Source: a virus. From it: a stretch of DNA of 64,000 nt. Positions 49,653-56,075 of this stretch are shown here, piece after piece. Made by a program: the position numbers and the translations under genes. Position 1 is the stretch's first letter. Each line of letters starts with the position of its first letter. Where the stretch lies: positions 1 to 64,000 of IMG/VR virus record IMGVR_UViG_3300007639_000002, one strand, 5' to 3'. Under the pieces are notes generated by a model. That model made no database searches. It saw only the letters and a program-made list of their open reading frames with translations, and was not told the DNA's origin.

Positions 49653-49682
49653 GTAATCAACTTACCACGTGGTGGTGTTAGG

Positions 49683-50048
49683 TCACGAATGCAGTTCCCG
49701 CATTTTGACCAACCCAACCTGATAATTGGCGGTATTGGTCAAGTTAAGCCACCAGCCAGTGACGAATCCATTTTCGTATTCGTCACAGATATGCTCGTTG
49801 TATTCGCCATGCTCGGTGAGAAGATCACCCAGTAGTTCGTTGATGGATTCCCCTGCCCATTCACCTGATAGTGGTGATGGTGGCATGAAATCGTCGGGGA
49901 GATCACACTCGTCATATAGGCGAAGGAACTCTACATATGTTTCCTGCGTAGTGTTACCGTCAAAGATCCATGATGATGCATTCTTGCCAGCAACTAATCC
50001 ACGAATGTATGCATCATATGCATCAGTTGTTTTGGTTGTTGTGTCCAT
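49683..50048 (-). CDS. Acidic protein, 121 residues
   Basis: MDTTTKTTDAYDAYIRGLVA followed by WIFDGNTTQETYVEFLRLYDECDLPDDFMPPSPLSGEW and ESINELLGDLLTEHGEYNEHICDEYENGFVTGWW. Many acidic residues. The start is at the +1 ATG. It overlaps no neighbour except for the stop of the next gene in the block. Function unknown. Confidence 0.5.
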   Translation of the reverse strand: MDTTTKTTDAYDAYIRGLVAGKNASSWIFDGNTTQETYVEFLRLYDECDLPDDFMPPSPLSGEWAGESINELLGDLLTEHGEYNEHICDEYENGFVTGWWLNLTNTANYQVGLVKMRELHS

Positions 50049-50057
50049 GTGAGTACC

Positions 50058-50282
50058 TTACCCTGCCTTGATGTCCAGTGACGAATCCTGCCATACTTCT
50101 TTGTCTTCTTTAAGTTTGTATGCCCATTTGTATGCTGTGTTCATTGCTGTCCACATTTGGCTGTATGGGGAATTGAATGAGTCTTCTTGATGAGCGTGTA
50201 AGTTGTAGCACACTGATTCCAGTGCATCTATCGCATTAAATAGTTCTTCAAGTGTCATGTCTTCGTTGATGTCGTGTTTCAT
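50058..50282 (-). CDS. Helical protein, 74 residues
   Basis: MKHDINEDMTLEELFNAIDA then LESVCYNLHAHQEDSFNSPYSQMWTAMNTAYKWAYKLKEDKEVWQDSSLDIKAG. Mostly helical. It reads through its downstream block so that TAA is the first half of the -10 box for the 50048 gene. The start is at the +1 ATG. Function unknown. Confidence 0.55.
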   Translation of the reverse strand: MKHDINEDMTLEELFNAIDALESVCYNLHAHQEDSFNSPYSQMWTAMNTAYKWAYKLKEDKEVWQDSSLDIKAG

Positions 50283-50321
50283 GTTGTCACCTTATCATTT
50301 TGTTGTTGGTAGTCACGAATC

Positions 50322-50831
50322 CTATCCATACACCACCTCACCAAAGAGAATGAATTGCAGAATGGAGTCTGCTGTGAGAGCGTCGTACCAACCATCAAAG
50401 GCATCATCATCGTTGAAATAGATGGCACGTAAGCATTGCAACGCAGTCTTACCCAGTTGTCCATGGTCAGGTACGTTCTCCTGTGAGAACTCACCTGTGC
50501 CTACCTTGACGATAAAATCTATAACCATTTGCTCGTTGATAGGGTAAGCCTTGCCATAGGTGAACCATTCATCCCAGTCGTTTATTCCTTCTTGAAAACC
50601 ATGTTCTTTGTTGGCATACAGTGGGTGGGTTTTGTCCACCTCTGTTACTTCTTCTTCTACGTAGATGGTTGCGCTACAGTACTGATCAGTGTTACCCAAT
50701 TCGTACTCTCCGTTTGCACTTCCCCATTTGTAGTTCTTGCGAATCGCCCAGTACCCACATCCTAGTTCCAAAGCATCTGTAAGAATTGTGCAGGCTCCGT
50801 ATGTCATTTGTTGTTTATTTGCTGTTGTCAT
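50322..50831 (-). CDS. Unknown acidic protein, 169 residues
   Basis: Contains CGYWAIRKNYKWG near residue 25-37, YVEEEVTEVDKTHPLY near 57-72, EWFTYGKAYPINEQMVIDFIVKVGTGEF near 87-114, and CLRAIYFNDDDAFDGWYDALTADSILQFILFG near 132-163. The acidic Tyr/Trp-rich pattern recurs in this island. No domain was recognised. Leaderless from its block. Confidence 0.5.
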   Translation of the reverse strand: MTTANKQQMTYGACTILTDALELGCGYWAIRKNYKWGSANGEYELGNTDQYCSATIYVEEEVTEVDKTHPLYANKEHGFQEGINDWDEWFTYGKAYPINEQMVIDFIVKVGTGEFSQENVPDHGQLGKTALQCLRAIYFNDDDAFDGWYDALTADSILQFILFGEVVYG

Positions 50832-50870
50832 GTCATCAACTTATCAGGTGAGTGTGCTGAGTCACGAATC

Positions 50871-51329
50871 CTACCAACTACTTTGATAGGAGAACTGGTA
50901 CTCTTCGTCAAGAGACAGCGCATTTTTAATGATGGAAATTGAGTACTCTAGGCTCTCAAAGTACCACTCGTCGTACTCAATGTTGCCAAAGAAGAAACCA
51001 CTAGCGGTGGGTAACAGGTCATCGGCAAGGCTATGGTCACCTAGAACCTGTTCGCAGACGTTCATTAACTCCGCAAGTTTCTCACGTGACACGTATGCAT
51101 CTTGGCATTCATCTACGCCATCCTGTACGTTGTCCACGAACCACTGGTGGATGGCGTTGGCTTTACGCCAGTAGCCCACCATGCACCGTACTGTGATAGA
51201 TGGATAGTCAGTGTCTAGTTCAATGTCTAATACTTTCCTGACTGCATGGTACGCTTCATTAACGTCGTCACCGTAGTGTGATGCTGGTGAGAGGTAGCGT
51301 TCTGCTTTGAGGTACTGATCTAATCCCAT
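50871..51329 (-). CDS. MGLDQYL-family phage protein, 152 residues
   Basis: It starts MGLDQYLKAERYLSPA and contains YWRKANAIHQWFVDNVQDGVDECQDAYV near 53-80 and LLPTASGFFFGNIEYDEWYFES near 105-126. This pattern (MGLD-x-YL, WRKAN-x-IHxWF, GFFFG-x-x-YD-x-Y) marks a widespread phage and plasmid family of unknown function. The leader begins AGTAACAAC and has AAAGGA before the ATG, so this one is not leaderless although its block is normal. Confidence 0.65.
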   Translation of the reverse strand: MGLDQYLKAERYLSPASHYGDDVNEAYHAVRKVLDIELDTDYPSITVRCMVGYWRKANAIHQWFVDNVQDGVDECQDAYVSREKLAELMNVCEQVLGDHSLADDLLPTASGFFFGNIEYDEWYFESLEYSISIIKNALSLDEEYQFSYQSSW

Positions 51330-51426
51330 GTTGTTATCCTTTTGTTGTTGGTTGTTGTTACTGAAGTTACTTTATCATGTTGTTGTTATGAGTGGCGAAT
51401 CCTGTGGAATACACCGATTTCTACGA

Positions 51427-51453
51427 CTAGGGGAAACAACAACGAAACCCTAG
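51427..51453 (-). other. Hairpin with loop complementary to mRNA starts
   Basis: On the minus strand CTAGGG (51448-51453) and CCCTAG (51427-51432) flank a 15-nt loop, TTTCGTTGTTGTTTC. The loop is the exact complement of GAAACAACAACGAAA, a sequence shared in part by several start regions here (for example ACAACAACGAAA at 49652 and 48324). It sits in the 3' flank of the 51480-51674 gene. It may be an antisense control element. Confidence 0.4.
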
Positions 51454-51479
51454 GAGCAAACCGATGTACTCCACATGAC

Positions 51480-51674
51480 TCACCACTCATGTTCTTGTAT
51501 AGATAATATCAGCACTAATGCGTTAAACATCAACAATATGCTAAGAAAACCTAAGAGCAAATTACCTGTATTTTCCATACCACCCATGAACCCAATGCTC
51601 AGGATGATAAGAGGCAGAATACAGCGTTTCTTTGTACGTGTCCAGCGATACCAGTTGGTCACCCTGATCCTCAT
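51480..51674 (-). CDS. Small membrane protein, 64 residues
   Basis: A basic N-terminus (MRIRVTNWYRWTRTKKRC) then two hydrophobic segments (ILPLIILSIGFMGG and LLLGFLSILLMFNALVLILSI). The ATG overlaps the TGA of the upstream acidic gene (ATGA). The two hydrophobic segments make it a holin- or membrane-disrupting-type candidate. Function unknown. Confidence 0.6.
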   Translation of the reverse strand: MRIRVTNWYRWTRTKKRCILPLIILSIGFMGGMENTGNLLLGFLSILLMFNALVLILSIQEHEW

Positions 51675-51919
51675 AACTCTTCCCCGTTTTCGTCAGTGAA
51701 GATCAGGTCAGAGATATCTGTCTGATGACCCCAGCCACATGAAAAATCATCAGTCTTGGCAAGATGTTCAATGTGCTGAACAACATCGTCTAACGTGATG
51801 TCCATGTCTTCATCTATGTCACTATTGAGAGTCCTGATGTCTTTGATTACGTCGTACACGTCATAAGTTATTACTTTTGTAACGTTGATGTACTTGGGTA
51901 GTTCTGTTGTTTCGTTCAT
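51671..51919 (-). CDS. Acidic protein, 82 residues
   Basis: The ATG at 51919 (MNETTELPKYINVTKVITYD) is at the +1 of its block; the ATG 6 nt upstream is too close to the -10. It is rich in Asp (DVIKDIRTLNSDIDEDMDITLDDVVQHIEHL) and ends WGHQTDISDLIFTDENGEEL. Coupled to the downstream membrane protein. DNA-mimic-like, function unknown. Confidence 0.55.
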   Translation of the reverse strand: MNETTELPKYINVTKVITYDVYDVIKDIRTLNSDIDEDMDITLDDVVQHIEHLAKTDDFSCGWGHQTDISDLIFTDENGEEL

Positions 51920-51958
51920 ATCCATACCTTATCTTGTTGTTAGTGTTAGTCACGAATC

Positions 51959-52360
51959 CTAGATATTGGCTTCCCAGTCAATATCAGAGTCATAAATGTC
52001 AATGCCAAAACGTGAGTCCCAACGCCATACTTCCTCAAAGGCAACGGTATCTGCACGAACCATTACCCTGCCACGAATGAAACCCTCTTCAGGATTAGTC
52101 TCGTCTGCGTTCCATTGTTTCACGTACTCACCTACACACTCGTACACGTAGCCCTGTAGGGCATCTACGTGCTGTGGGTTATCTAAACACCATGTGTTTT
52201 CTATCACGTCTACGAGCATCCCCATGACCATTAGTTTTGGGTTGCTTTCGCACATATTTATGATGCGATTGAGCATACGCTCTATTTCGCTTGCTGGTAA
52301 TACACCATCCCAGTACGCCATGGTTTCTTGCTCGTAGTACAAGCCTTCACAGCCATCCAT
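51959..52360 (-). CDS. Acidic protein, 133 residues
   Basis: MDGCEGLYYEQETMAYWDGV followed by SEIERMLNRIINMCESNPKLMVMGMLVDVIENTW and YVYECVGEYVKQWNADETNPEEGF. Helical, acidic. The ATG overlaps the TAA of the upstream gene (TAATG). No own block, so it is cotranscribed. Function unknown. Confidence 0.5.
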   Translation of the reverse strand: MDGCEGLYYEQETMAYWDGVLPASEIERMLNRIINMCESNPKLMVMGMLVDVIENTWCLDNPQHVDALQGYVYECVGEYVKQWNADETNPEEGFIRGRVMVRADTVAFEEVWRWDSRFGIDIYDSDIDWEANI

Positions 52361-52809
52361 TATGCTTCCAAATCTTCTAGTGGGTACAACACCTTACGTG
52401 CGTACACTTCTTCAATAGCGTCAAGAAGAACCTCATGGTAGTTGCTCCATGCTTTTTCATTGGAAATAGCAAACGCTGAAATAATCTCTAGTGTTTCTTT
52501 ATCAACATCAAAAGCCCATACAACAGAGTCTTTGATATCGGGATCGGGAGTACCCCAATGAACTTCTAATTCTTCACGAATAGAGGCAGGTGAGTAACAA
52601 ACGCTGTTGCTGTAGTTCACGTCACCCCATCCTGTATGGTCACCCATAAACTTCAATGAGATGCCATGCTTACGTGCAATGTTAGATATTTCTTCGTCAG
52701 AAAATGCTTCTAAGGCTGACTCTTCTGATGTAAGGTCATCAGTATCAACGATATAGCAGTTGTCTGCATTAACAATAGTTCCTGATTGTGCGTCAATAAG
52801 TAATTTCAT
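52360..52809 (-). CDS. Acidic protein, 149 residues
   Basis: MKLLIDAQSGTIVNADNCYI then VDTDDLTSEESALEAFSDEEISNIARKHGISL, and CYSPASIREELEVHWGTPDPDIKDSVVWAFDVDKETLEI. Its N-terminal strand-turn and acidic mid-part are seen in other small proteins of this island. Leaderless from the block at 52809. Function unknown. Confidence 0.5.
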   Translation of the reverse strand: MKLLIDAQSGTIVNADNCYIVDTDDLTSEESALEAFSDEEISNIARKHGISLKFMGDHTGWGDVNYSNSVCYSPASIREELEVHWGTPDPDIKDSVVWAFDVDKETLEIISAFAISNEKAWSNYHEVLLDAIEEVYARKVLYPLEDLEA

Positions 52810-52825
52810 AGTTGTACCTTAGCCT

Positions 52826-53068
52826 TCAGAGGCTGTTACTCACGAATCCTAGTTTGTCAAGGATAGCGTCACGTACCCATTCAATATCAGGACAAATCTC
52901 ACATACATCGTACTGATTGCATATTTCTGCCCATGCATCTTTGGTAAGTACTTCATAATCATCATCGTCATAAAGGCTTGATGCCCATTCGTATGAGTAG
53001 ATGTCACAACAGATGTCGTCGTCATCTTTTAAGTTTGCGATAATCTCTTTTAAGGTTGATACCTTCAT
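52826..53068 (-). CDS. Very acidic protein, 80 residues
   Basis: MKVSTLKEIIANLKDDDDIC then CDIYSYEWASSLYDDDDYEVLTKDAWAEICNQYDVCEICPDIEWVRDAILDKLG. Two DDDD runs and several Cys. AGAGG precedes the ATG, so it is Shine-Dalgarno-led. Its last codons (FVSNSL) are in the next block. Possible DNA mimic. Confidence 0.55.
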   Translation of the reverse strand: MKVSTLKEIIANLKDDDDICCDIYSYEWASSLYDDDDYEVLTKDAWAEICNQYDVCEICPDIEWVRDAILDKLGFVSNSL

Positions 53069-53205
53069 GTTGTTTCCTCTATTAGTTTTTCTAGTTTGTT
53101 AATGAGTTCTAGCATTTCATCTGTCAATGGACTGCACCACGTTGTCTTAACGTTACGTAGTTCTGTCAATAGCAGGTGTAAGCCAAAATCTAATTGCTGT
53201 GTCAT
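53065..53205 (-). CDS. Small helical protein, 46 residues
   Basis: MTQQLDFGLHLLLTELRNVK then TTWCSPLTDEMLELINKLEKLIEETT. The start has AGAGG seven bases before the ATG. The TGA overlaps the next ATG (ATGA). It is helical with leucine heptads. Function unknown. Confidence 0.55.
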   Translation of the reverse strand: MTQQLDFGLHLLLTELRNVKTTWCSPLTDEMLELINKLEKLIEETT

Positions 53206-53483
53206 TGTGTTACCTCTACATTCACTATATTATGAACAGAGCCTGAGTCACGAATCCTAGAGAACGTGCTACCTTTTGTCGGGTCTGTGCGGATGAAATA
53301 GAATGAGTCTGCCCACTGATGGATATCGTCGGCAATGTCTTCATTCATGGCGACTACCTGCCCATGCTCATGGTCAATATAGACTGCCAGTTCACCGTCT
53401 TCTGTTATATACAATCCGATATACCAATCGCCCATCATTATCTGTGCGGAGTTATCGGTTTGCTCAATGTAGTTGTTACTCAT
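53202..53483 (-). CDS. Acidic protein, 93 residues
   Basis: MSNNYIEQTDNSAQIMMGDW then YIGLYITEDGELAVYIDHEHGQVVAMNEDIADDIHQWADSFYFIRTDP. The C-terminus (SRIRDSGSVHNIVNVEVTQ) reads through a promoter block that serves 53205. Coupled to the previous gene (ATGA). The beta pattern is typical of small phage proteins. Function unknown. Confidence 0.5.
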   Translation of the reverse strand: MSNNYIEQTDNSAQIMMGDWYIGLYITEDGELAVYIDHEHGQVVAMNEDIADDIHQWADSFYFIRTDPTKGSTFSRIRDSGSVHNIVNVEVTQ

Positions 53484-53725
53484 AAACAGAACCCATTACA
53501 ACGTGGGAATCCGCAGGCTGGGCAGTAAGACTCTTCTTCTTCTTCTTCTTCGTCTTTTGTGATGCCAAAGATGGTATAACCAGCCTCAACCAAAAGGTCA
53601 GCAACTAGGTCTAATGACTCACCATCGGTGTACTCGTACTCTAGGTCTTTGGGATTAGAACCTTCAACACGCTTTTCTAAGATGTTGATGATTTCTTGAA
53701 TGAGTTCGTCGTTTGCTGTTGTCAT
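53480..53725 (-). CDS. Small acidic protein with C-terminal zinc knuckle
   Basis: An 81-residue protein. MTTANDELIQEIINILEKRV and ITKDEEEEEEESYCPACGFPRCNGFCL: an acidic poly-Glu stretch then C-x-x-C-x4-C-x3-C at the end, a probable zinc knuckle. Leaderless from its block (spacer 17). Function unknown. Confidence 0.55.
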   Translation of the reverse strand: MTTANDELIQEIINILEKRVEGSNPKDLEYEYTDGESLDLVADLLVEAGYTIFGITKDEEEEEEESYCPACGFPRCNGFCL

Positions 53726-53734
53726 ATCATCAAC

Positions 53735-54016
53735 TTACCATACTGGTGGTGCTAGGTCAGGATTCCTGAGAGAAGAGGTATTTGGGATTACGTCACAGTT
53801 CATTAAATAAATGGCGTTGCTGAGTAGTGATGAAAGTTCATCTTCATTGTCAATGTACTCCCCGTCACCAAGATAAGCAACAGACCATTCATGTGTGTCG
53901 TTGTGCTGTACTGTGCCGTCAGAGAAATGCTCTTCCTCAGCGTTAGTATCCCATTCCCACTTGTTGGTGGATGAATCGTATGAGACTATGAAATAGTGTG
54001 TATGGTTTCCGTTCAT
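53735..54016 (-). CDS. Small acidic protein, 93 residues
   Basis: The ATG at 54016 overlaps the TGA of the upstream gene and starts MNGNHTHYFIVSYDSSTNKW. EEEHFSDGTVQHNDTHEWSVAYLGDGEYIDNEDELSSLLSNAIYLMNC follows. The C-terminus (NPDLAPPVW) and TAA lie in the next block. Function unknown. Confidence 0.55.
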   Translation of the reverse strand: MNGNHTHYFIVSYDSSTNKWEWDTNAEEEHFSDGTVQHNDTHEWSVAYLGDGEYIDNEDELSSLLSNAIYLMNCDVIPNTSSLRNPDLAPPVW

Positions 54017-54174
54017 TGTGTTACTTCCTCTATGTCTGTTGTGTTCCATGTTTCTTGCTCGTCTACACACCATGACTCGTTGCTGTCAAAGAGTTGTTTA
54101 GCCTGTTCAATGCTGTCGGCATCTACTTCGTGGCGGTAGTGAGTTACTTTTTCGTATGTGAGTGTGTACTTCAT
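54013..54174 (-). CDS. DpnD/PcfM-like small protein
   Basis: A 53-residue protein, MKYTLTYEKVTHYRHEVDAD then SIEQAKQLFDSNESWCVDEQETWNTTDIEEV. The strand with alternating hydrophobics, the A-D-S-x-E-x-A helix and an acidic end match the small DpnD/PcfM-like fold. The ATG at 54174 overlaps the preceding TGA (ATGA). A paralogue lies next to it, and another at 55766. Function unknown. Confidence 0.55.
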   Translation of the reverse strand: MKYTLTYEKVTHYRHEVDADSIEQAKQLFDSNESWCVDEQETWNTTDIEEVTQ

Positions 54175-54365
54175 GCTGGTTCTTCCTCTTCTACATCTTC
54201 TACATCCCATGGAGTGTTCCACTCACGAAAGCCCCACATATCTTTTGACTCTAAATCGTCATCTGTGAACTTATCGTAAGCCTCTAGCGCACCCTCTTCT
54301 GAGTCTGCTTTAATTTCGTAGCAGTGGCTAATTACTTCATCTACACGTACTAAATAAGTTTTCAT
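54171..54365 (-). CDS. DpnD/PcfM-like small protein
   Basis: A 64-residue protein, MKTYLVRVDEVISHCYEIKA then DSEEGALEAYDKFTDDDLESKDMWGFREWNTPWDVEDVEEEEPA. The same strand, A-D-S-E-E-x-A-x-x-A helix and acidic end as the neighbour. Its leader begins AACGACAACG and has GAAAGGA before the ATG, so it is not leaderless. Function unknown. Confidence 0.55.
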   Translation of the reverse strand: MKTYLVRVDEVISHCYEIKADSEEGALEAYDKFTDDDLESKDMWGFREWNTPWDVEDVEEEEPA

Positions 54366-54425
54366 GTTGTTCCTTTCGTTGTCGTTATTTACAACTTACC
54401 ATTAGAAGTGTGTTGGTCACGAATC

Positions 54426-54809
54426 CTACGTAGCGTCACTCATGACGAATGCCGATACACAAGCCTGCTCGTACTCTTCTGCATTGCGTACCCCATAGAA
54501 GAAATGGTCACCAGCACCTGTAGTAATCTCTGCCCACGTCATCAGTGAGTCTGTTGTGATGTCTCCATTGTCTAGGATCACTGTTCCCCACATAGCGTCG
54601 GCAACAGACATGACGTACTCTTTAATGTTTTCAGCCATATCAAAATGATCTACGTAGTCAATACGCCACCTGCCTTCACAGGGGAACCCACTCTCTAGGT
54701 CTACTGGCTCATTCTCATTGGCAGGTATAAACCCCACAAGTGTAATGTCATCTACATTCTCCACCAGCATTGCTAGGCGGTCATACTTTTGGTTAGAGTC
54801 CGATGGCAC
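54426..54809 (-). CDS. Small acidic protein, 127 residues (start chosen from Shine-Dalgarno)
   Basis: A GTG at 54809 follows AGAGG by six bases and is chosen; an ATG at 54845 would overlap the preceding gene by 53 bp. From the GTG it reads (M)PSDSNQKYDRLAMLVENVDD, GFIPANENEPVDLESGFPCEGRW near 22-45 and AEITTGAGDHFFYGVRNAEEYEQACVSAFVM at the end. The function is unknown. It is cotranscribed with the Api92-like gene. Confidence 0.5.
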   Translation of the reverse strand: MPSDSNQKYDRLAMLVENVDDITLVGFIPANENEPVDLESGFPCEGRWRIDYVDHFDMAENIKEYVMSVADAMWGTVILDNGDITTDSLMTWAEITTGAGDHFFYGVRNAEEYEQACVSAFVMSDAT

Positions 54810-55392
54810 TACGCACCTCTTCTTCGCAGGCTTCACGTGCTTCAATGTATGCGTTGTCTACACGCTCCCACATGGTGTCCATGTCAGTATCCTCAAAACT
54901 ACCCTCTACCGTGATGTTCTCTGTGAACGAAGAATGCCATTGACCGTCATGGTATGAACTAGCACCTGCAAAGCCCATGCCCTGCTCGTCATAAGACAAA
55001 ACAAACTTAAAGTTTGGATACAACGTAGAGATATGCTCAAAAGCCTTTTCGGGTGGTGCCCATGCTGAGTTGAAGTAAAACGAACGGTAGCCGATGTCTT
55101 CGCCACCCATCTCAGTATCGTAATCACCCCACTTGGTTCCCCAGTTGTCACAACACCAGTCGTACCAATCCTTGTGACCGTACTTGGCGATGTTCGCCTC
55201 TTGTTGTATGCGATGCTCTTCTGCTTTATCTGCACCCATGAAGCCTGCCACTGTCTCGTATAGTTCTGTAGGGCAAGGGTAAAGAGAACGTATGATCTTT
55301 ATACGCCCGTCTACTGTGATGTCTTCTACAAACTTCTGTAGTGCTAATTCGTTACCCCATACGTAGAGGTTATTACTGCAATCGTTAGGCAT
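54793..55392 (-). CDS. Api92/YubB-like protein
   Basis: A 199-residue protein with MPNDCSNNLYVWGNELALQKF at the start, then PCPTELYETVAGFM near 38-52, DWYDWCCDNWGTKWGDYD near 75-92, and FNSAWAPPEKAFEHISTLYPNFKFVLSYDEQGMGFAG near 108-145. The M-P-N-x-C-x-N, NWGTKW and WAPP motifs belong to Api92-like/YubB-type proteins with a ferredoxin-like N-terminal domain. They are widespread in phages and plasmids. The function is not established. It overlaps the 113-residue gene. Confidence 0.75.
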   Translation of the reverse strand: MPNDCSNNLYVWGNELALQKFVEDITVDGRIKIIRSLYPCPTELYETVAGFMGADKAEEHRIQQEANIAKYGHKDWYDWCCDNWGTKWGDYDTEMGGEDIGYRSFYFNSAWAPPEKAFEHISTLYPNFKFVLSYDEQGMGFAGASSYHDGQWHSSFTENITVEGSFEDTDMDTMWERVDNAYIEAREACEEEVRSAIGL

Positions 55393-55726
55393 TTACTTTC
55401 CAATCTTCTATGATGCGGTTATTTTTCATGTCTTTTACAAGTAGGCGTACCCACTCAGACGTATTTGCAAATCCAACTTCTTCGCCGTCGTCGTACTCAA
55501 CTGGGTACACGGTGACCATGATGTTTTCATCACCGAACTCATCGTTATAGTCCCATGCAAAAGTGTTGAAATCAAAAGCCAAATCCCCGATGATGATAGA
55601 TTCCCATGCATCTTCGTCGCCAGTGAACTTACGGCGAGAACGGTGATTCTTCTTAAGTATCTTGTAAGCGTGTTTCATTAACGCTTTTTTATTTTGTTTA
55701 ATGTCTTGAAGAGTTGATGTTTTCAT
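55385..55726 (-). CDS. Unknown protein, 113 residues
   Basis: MKTSTLQDIKQNKKALMKHA then YKILKKNHRSRRKFTGDEDAWESIIIGDLAFDFNTFAWDYNDEFGDENIMVTVYPVEYDDGEEVG. Basic N-terminus then acidic. Leaderless from the block at 55726. Ends in overlap with the Api92-like gene. Function unknown. Confidence 0.5.
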   Translation of the reverse strand: MKTSTLQDIKQNKKALMKHAYKILKKNHRSRRKFTGDEDAWESIIIGDLAFDFNTFAWDYNDEFGDENIMVTVYPVEYDDGEEVGFANTSEWVRLLVKDMKNNRIIEDWKVNA

Positions 55727-55765
55727 ATATGCACCTTATCATTGAGAGTGGTTGAGTCACGAATC

Positions 55766-55972
55766 CTATTGCTGTTCAATAAGAAAAGATGGGCGTTCAA
55801 TAGTTGAGTGAGTACCCTCTACGACTGTGATGCCGTAGTGAACTTCACCCCAACCTAAAATGTCTGTAGGGTCATTGCCTAACAATGCTTCGTACACAAG
55901 GTCTTGTGCCTGCATTTCGTTCTTGGCTTTGACAAAGTATGTTCCTGTTGCTGTTACTGTGTAGTAGTTCAT
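55766..55972 (-). CDS. DpnD/PcfM-like small protein
   Basis: A 68-residue protein, MNYYTVTATGTYFVKAKNEM then QAQDLVYEALLGNDPTDILGWGEVHYGITVVEGTHSTIERPSFLIEQQ. Similar strand-plus-helix pattern to 54013 and 54171. The start is at the +1 of the minus-strand half of the divergent promoter hub. Confidence 0.5.
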   Translation of the reverse strand: MNYYTVTATGTYFVKAKNEMQAQDLVYEALLGNDPTDILGWGEVHYGITVVEGTHSTIERPSFLIEQQ

Positions 55973-55978
55973 ACCGCC

Positions 55979-56048
55979 ACTTTAACTCACGTGATGGCTG
56001 AGTCACGAATCCTAGGAATCGTGACTGAAGCAGGTAGAGTGCTAAGTT
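55979..56048. promoter_or_regulatory. Back-to-back divergent promoter pair
   Basis: Two promoter blocks meet head to head and share CTAG. Minus: -10 TAAAGT at 55979-55984, -35 at 56001-56006. Plus: -35 GTGACT at 56021-56026, -10 TAAGTT at 56043-56048. The shared core AGTCACGAATCCTAGGAATC followed by GTGACT is a near-perfect palindrome of 26 bp. It divides leftward and rightward genes and would fire both. Confidence 0.75.
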
Positions 56049-56054
56049 GTGTTT

Positions 56055-56075
56055 ATGGAAAGGGACAACACATGA
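56055..56075 (+). CDS. Six-codon leaderless mini-cistron upstream of helicase
   Basis: The ATG at 56055 is exactly at the +1 of the plus-strand block. The frame reads M-E-R-D-N-T and stops at TGA 56073-56075, which overlaps the helicase ATG at 56072 (ATGA). This may be a coupling leader peptide. AAAGG inside it is also a Shine-Dalgarno for the helicase. Confidence 0.4.
   Translation: MERDNT

Noticed and set aside
45131-55984. CRISPR-like array (regular repeats every 200-500 bp)
   Set aside because: Repeat units are 37 bp but spacers are whole genes with continuous codons, no Cas genes are present, and the repeat shows promoter features.
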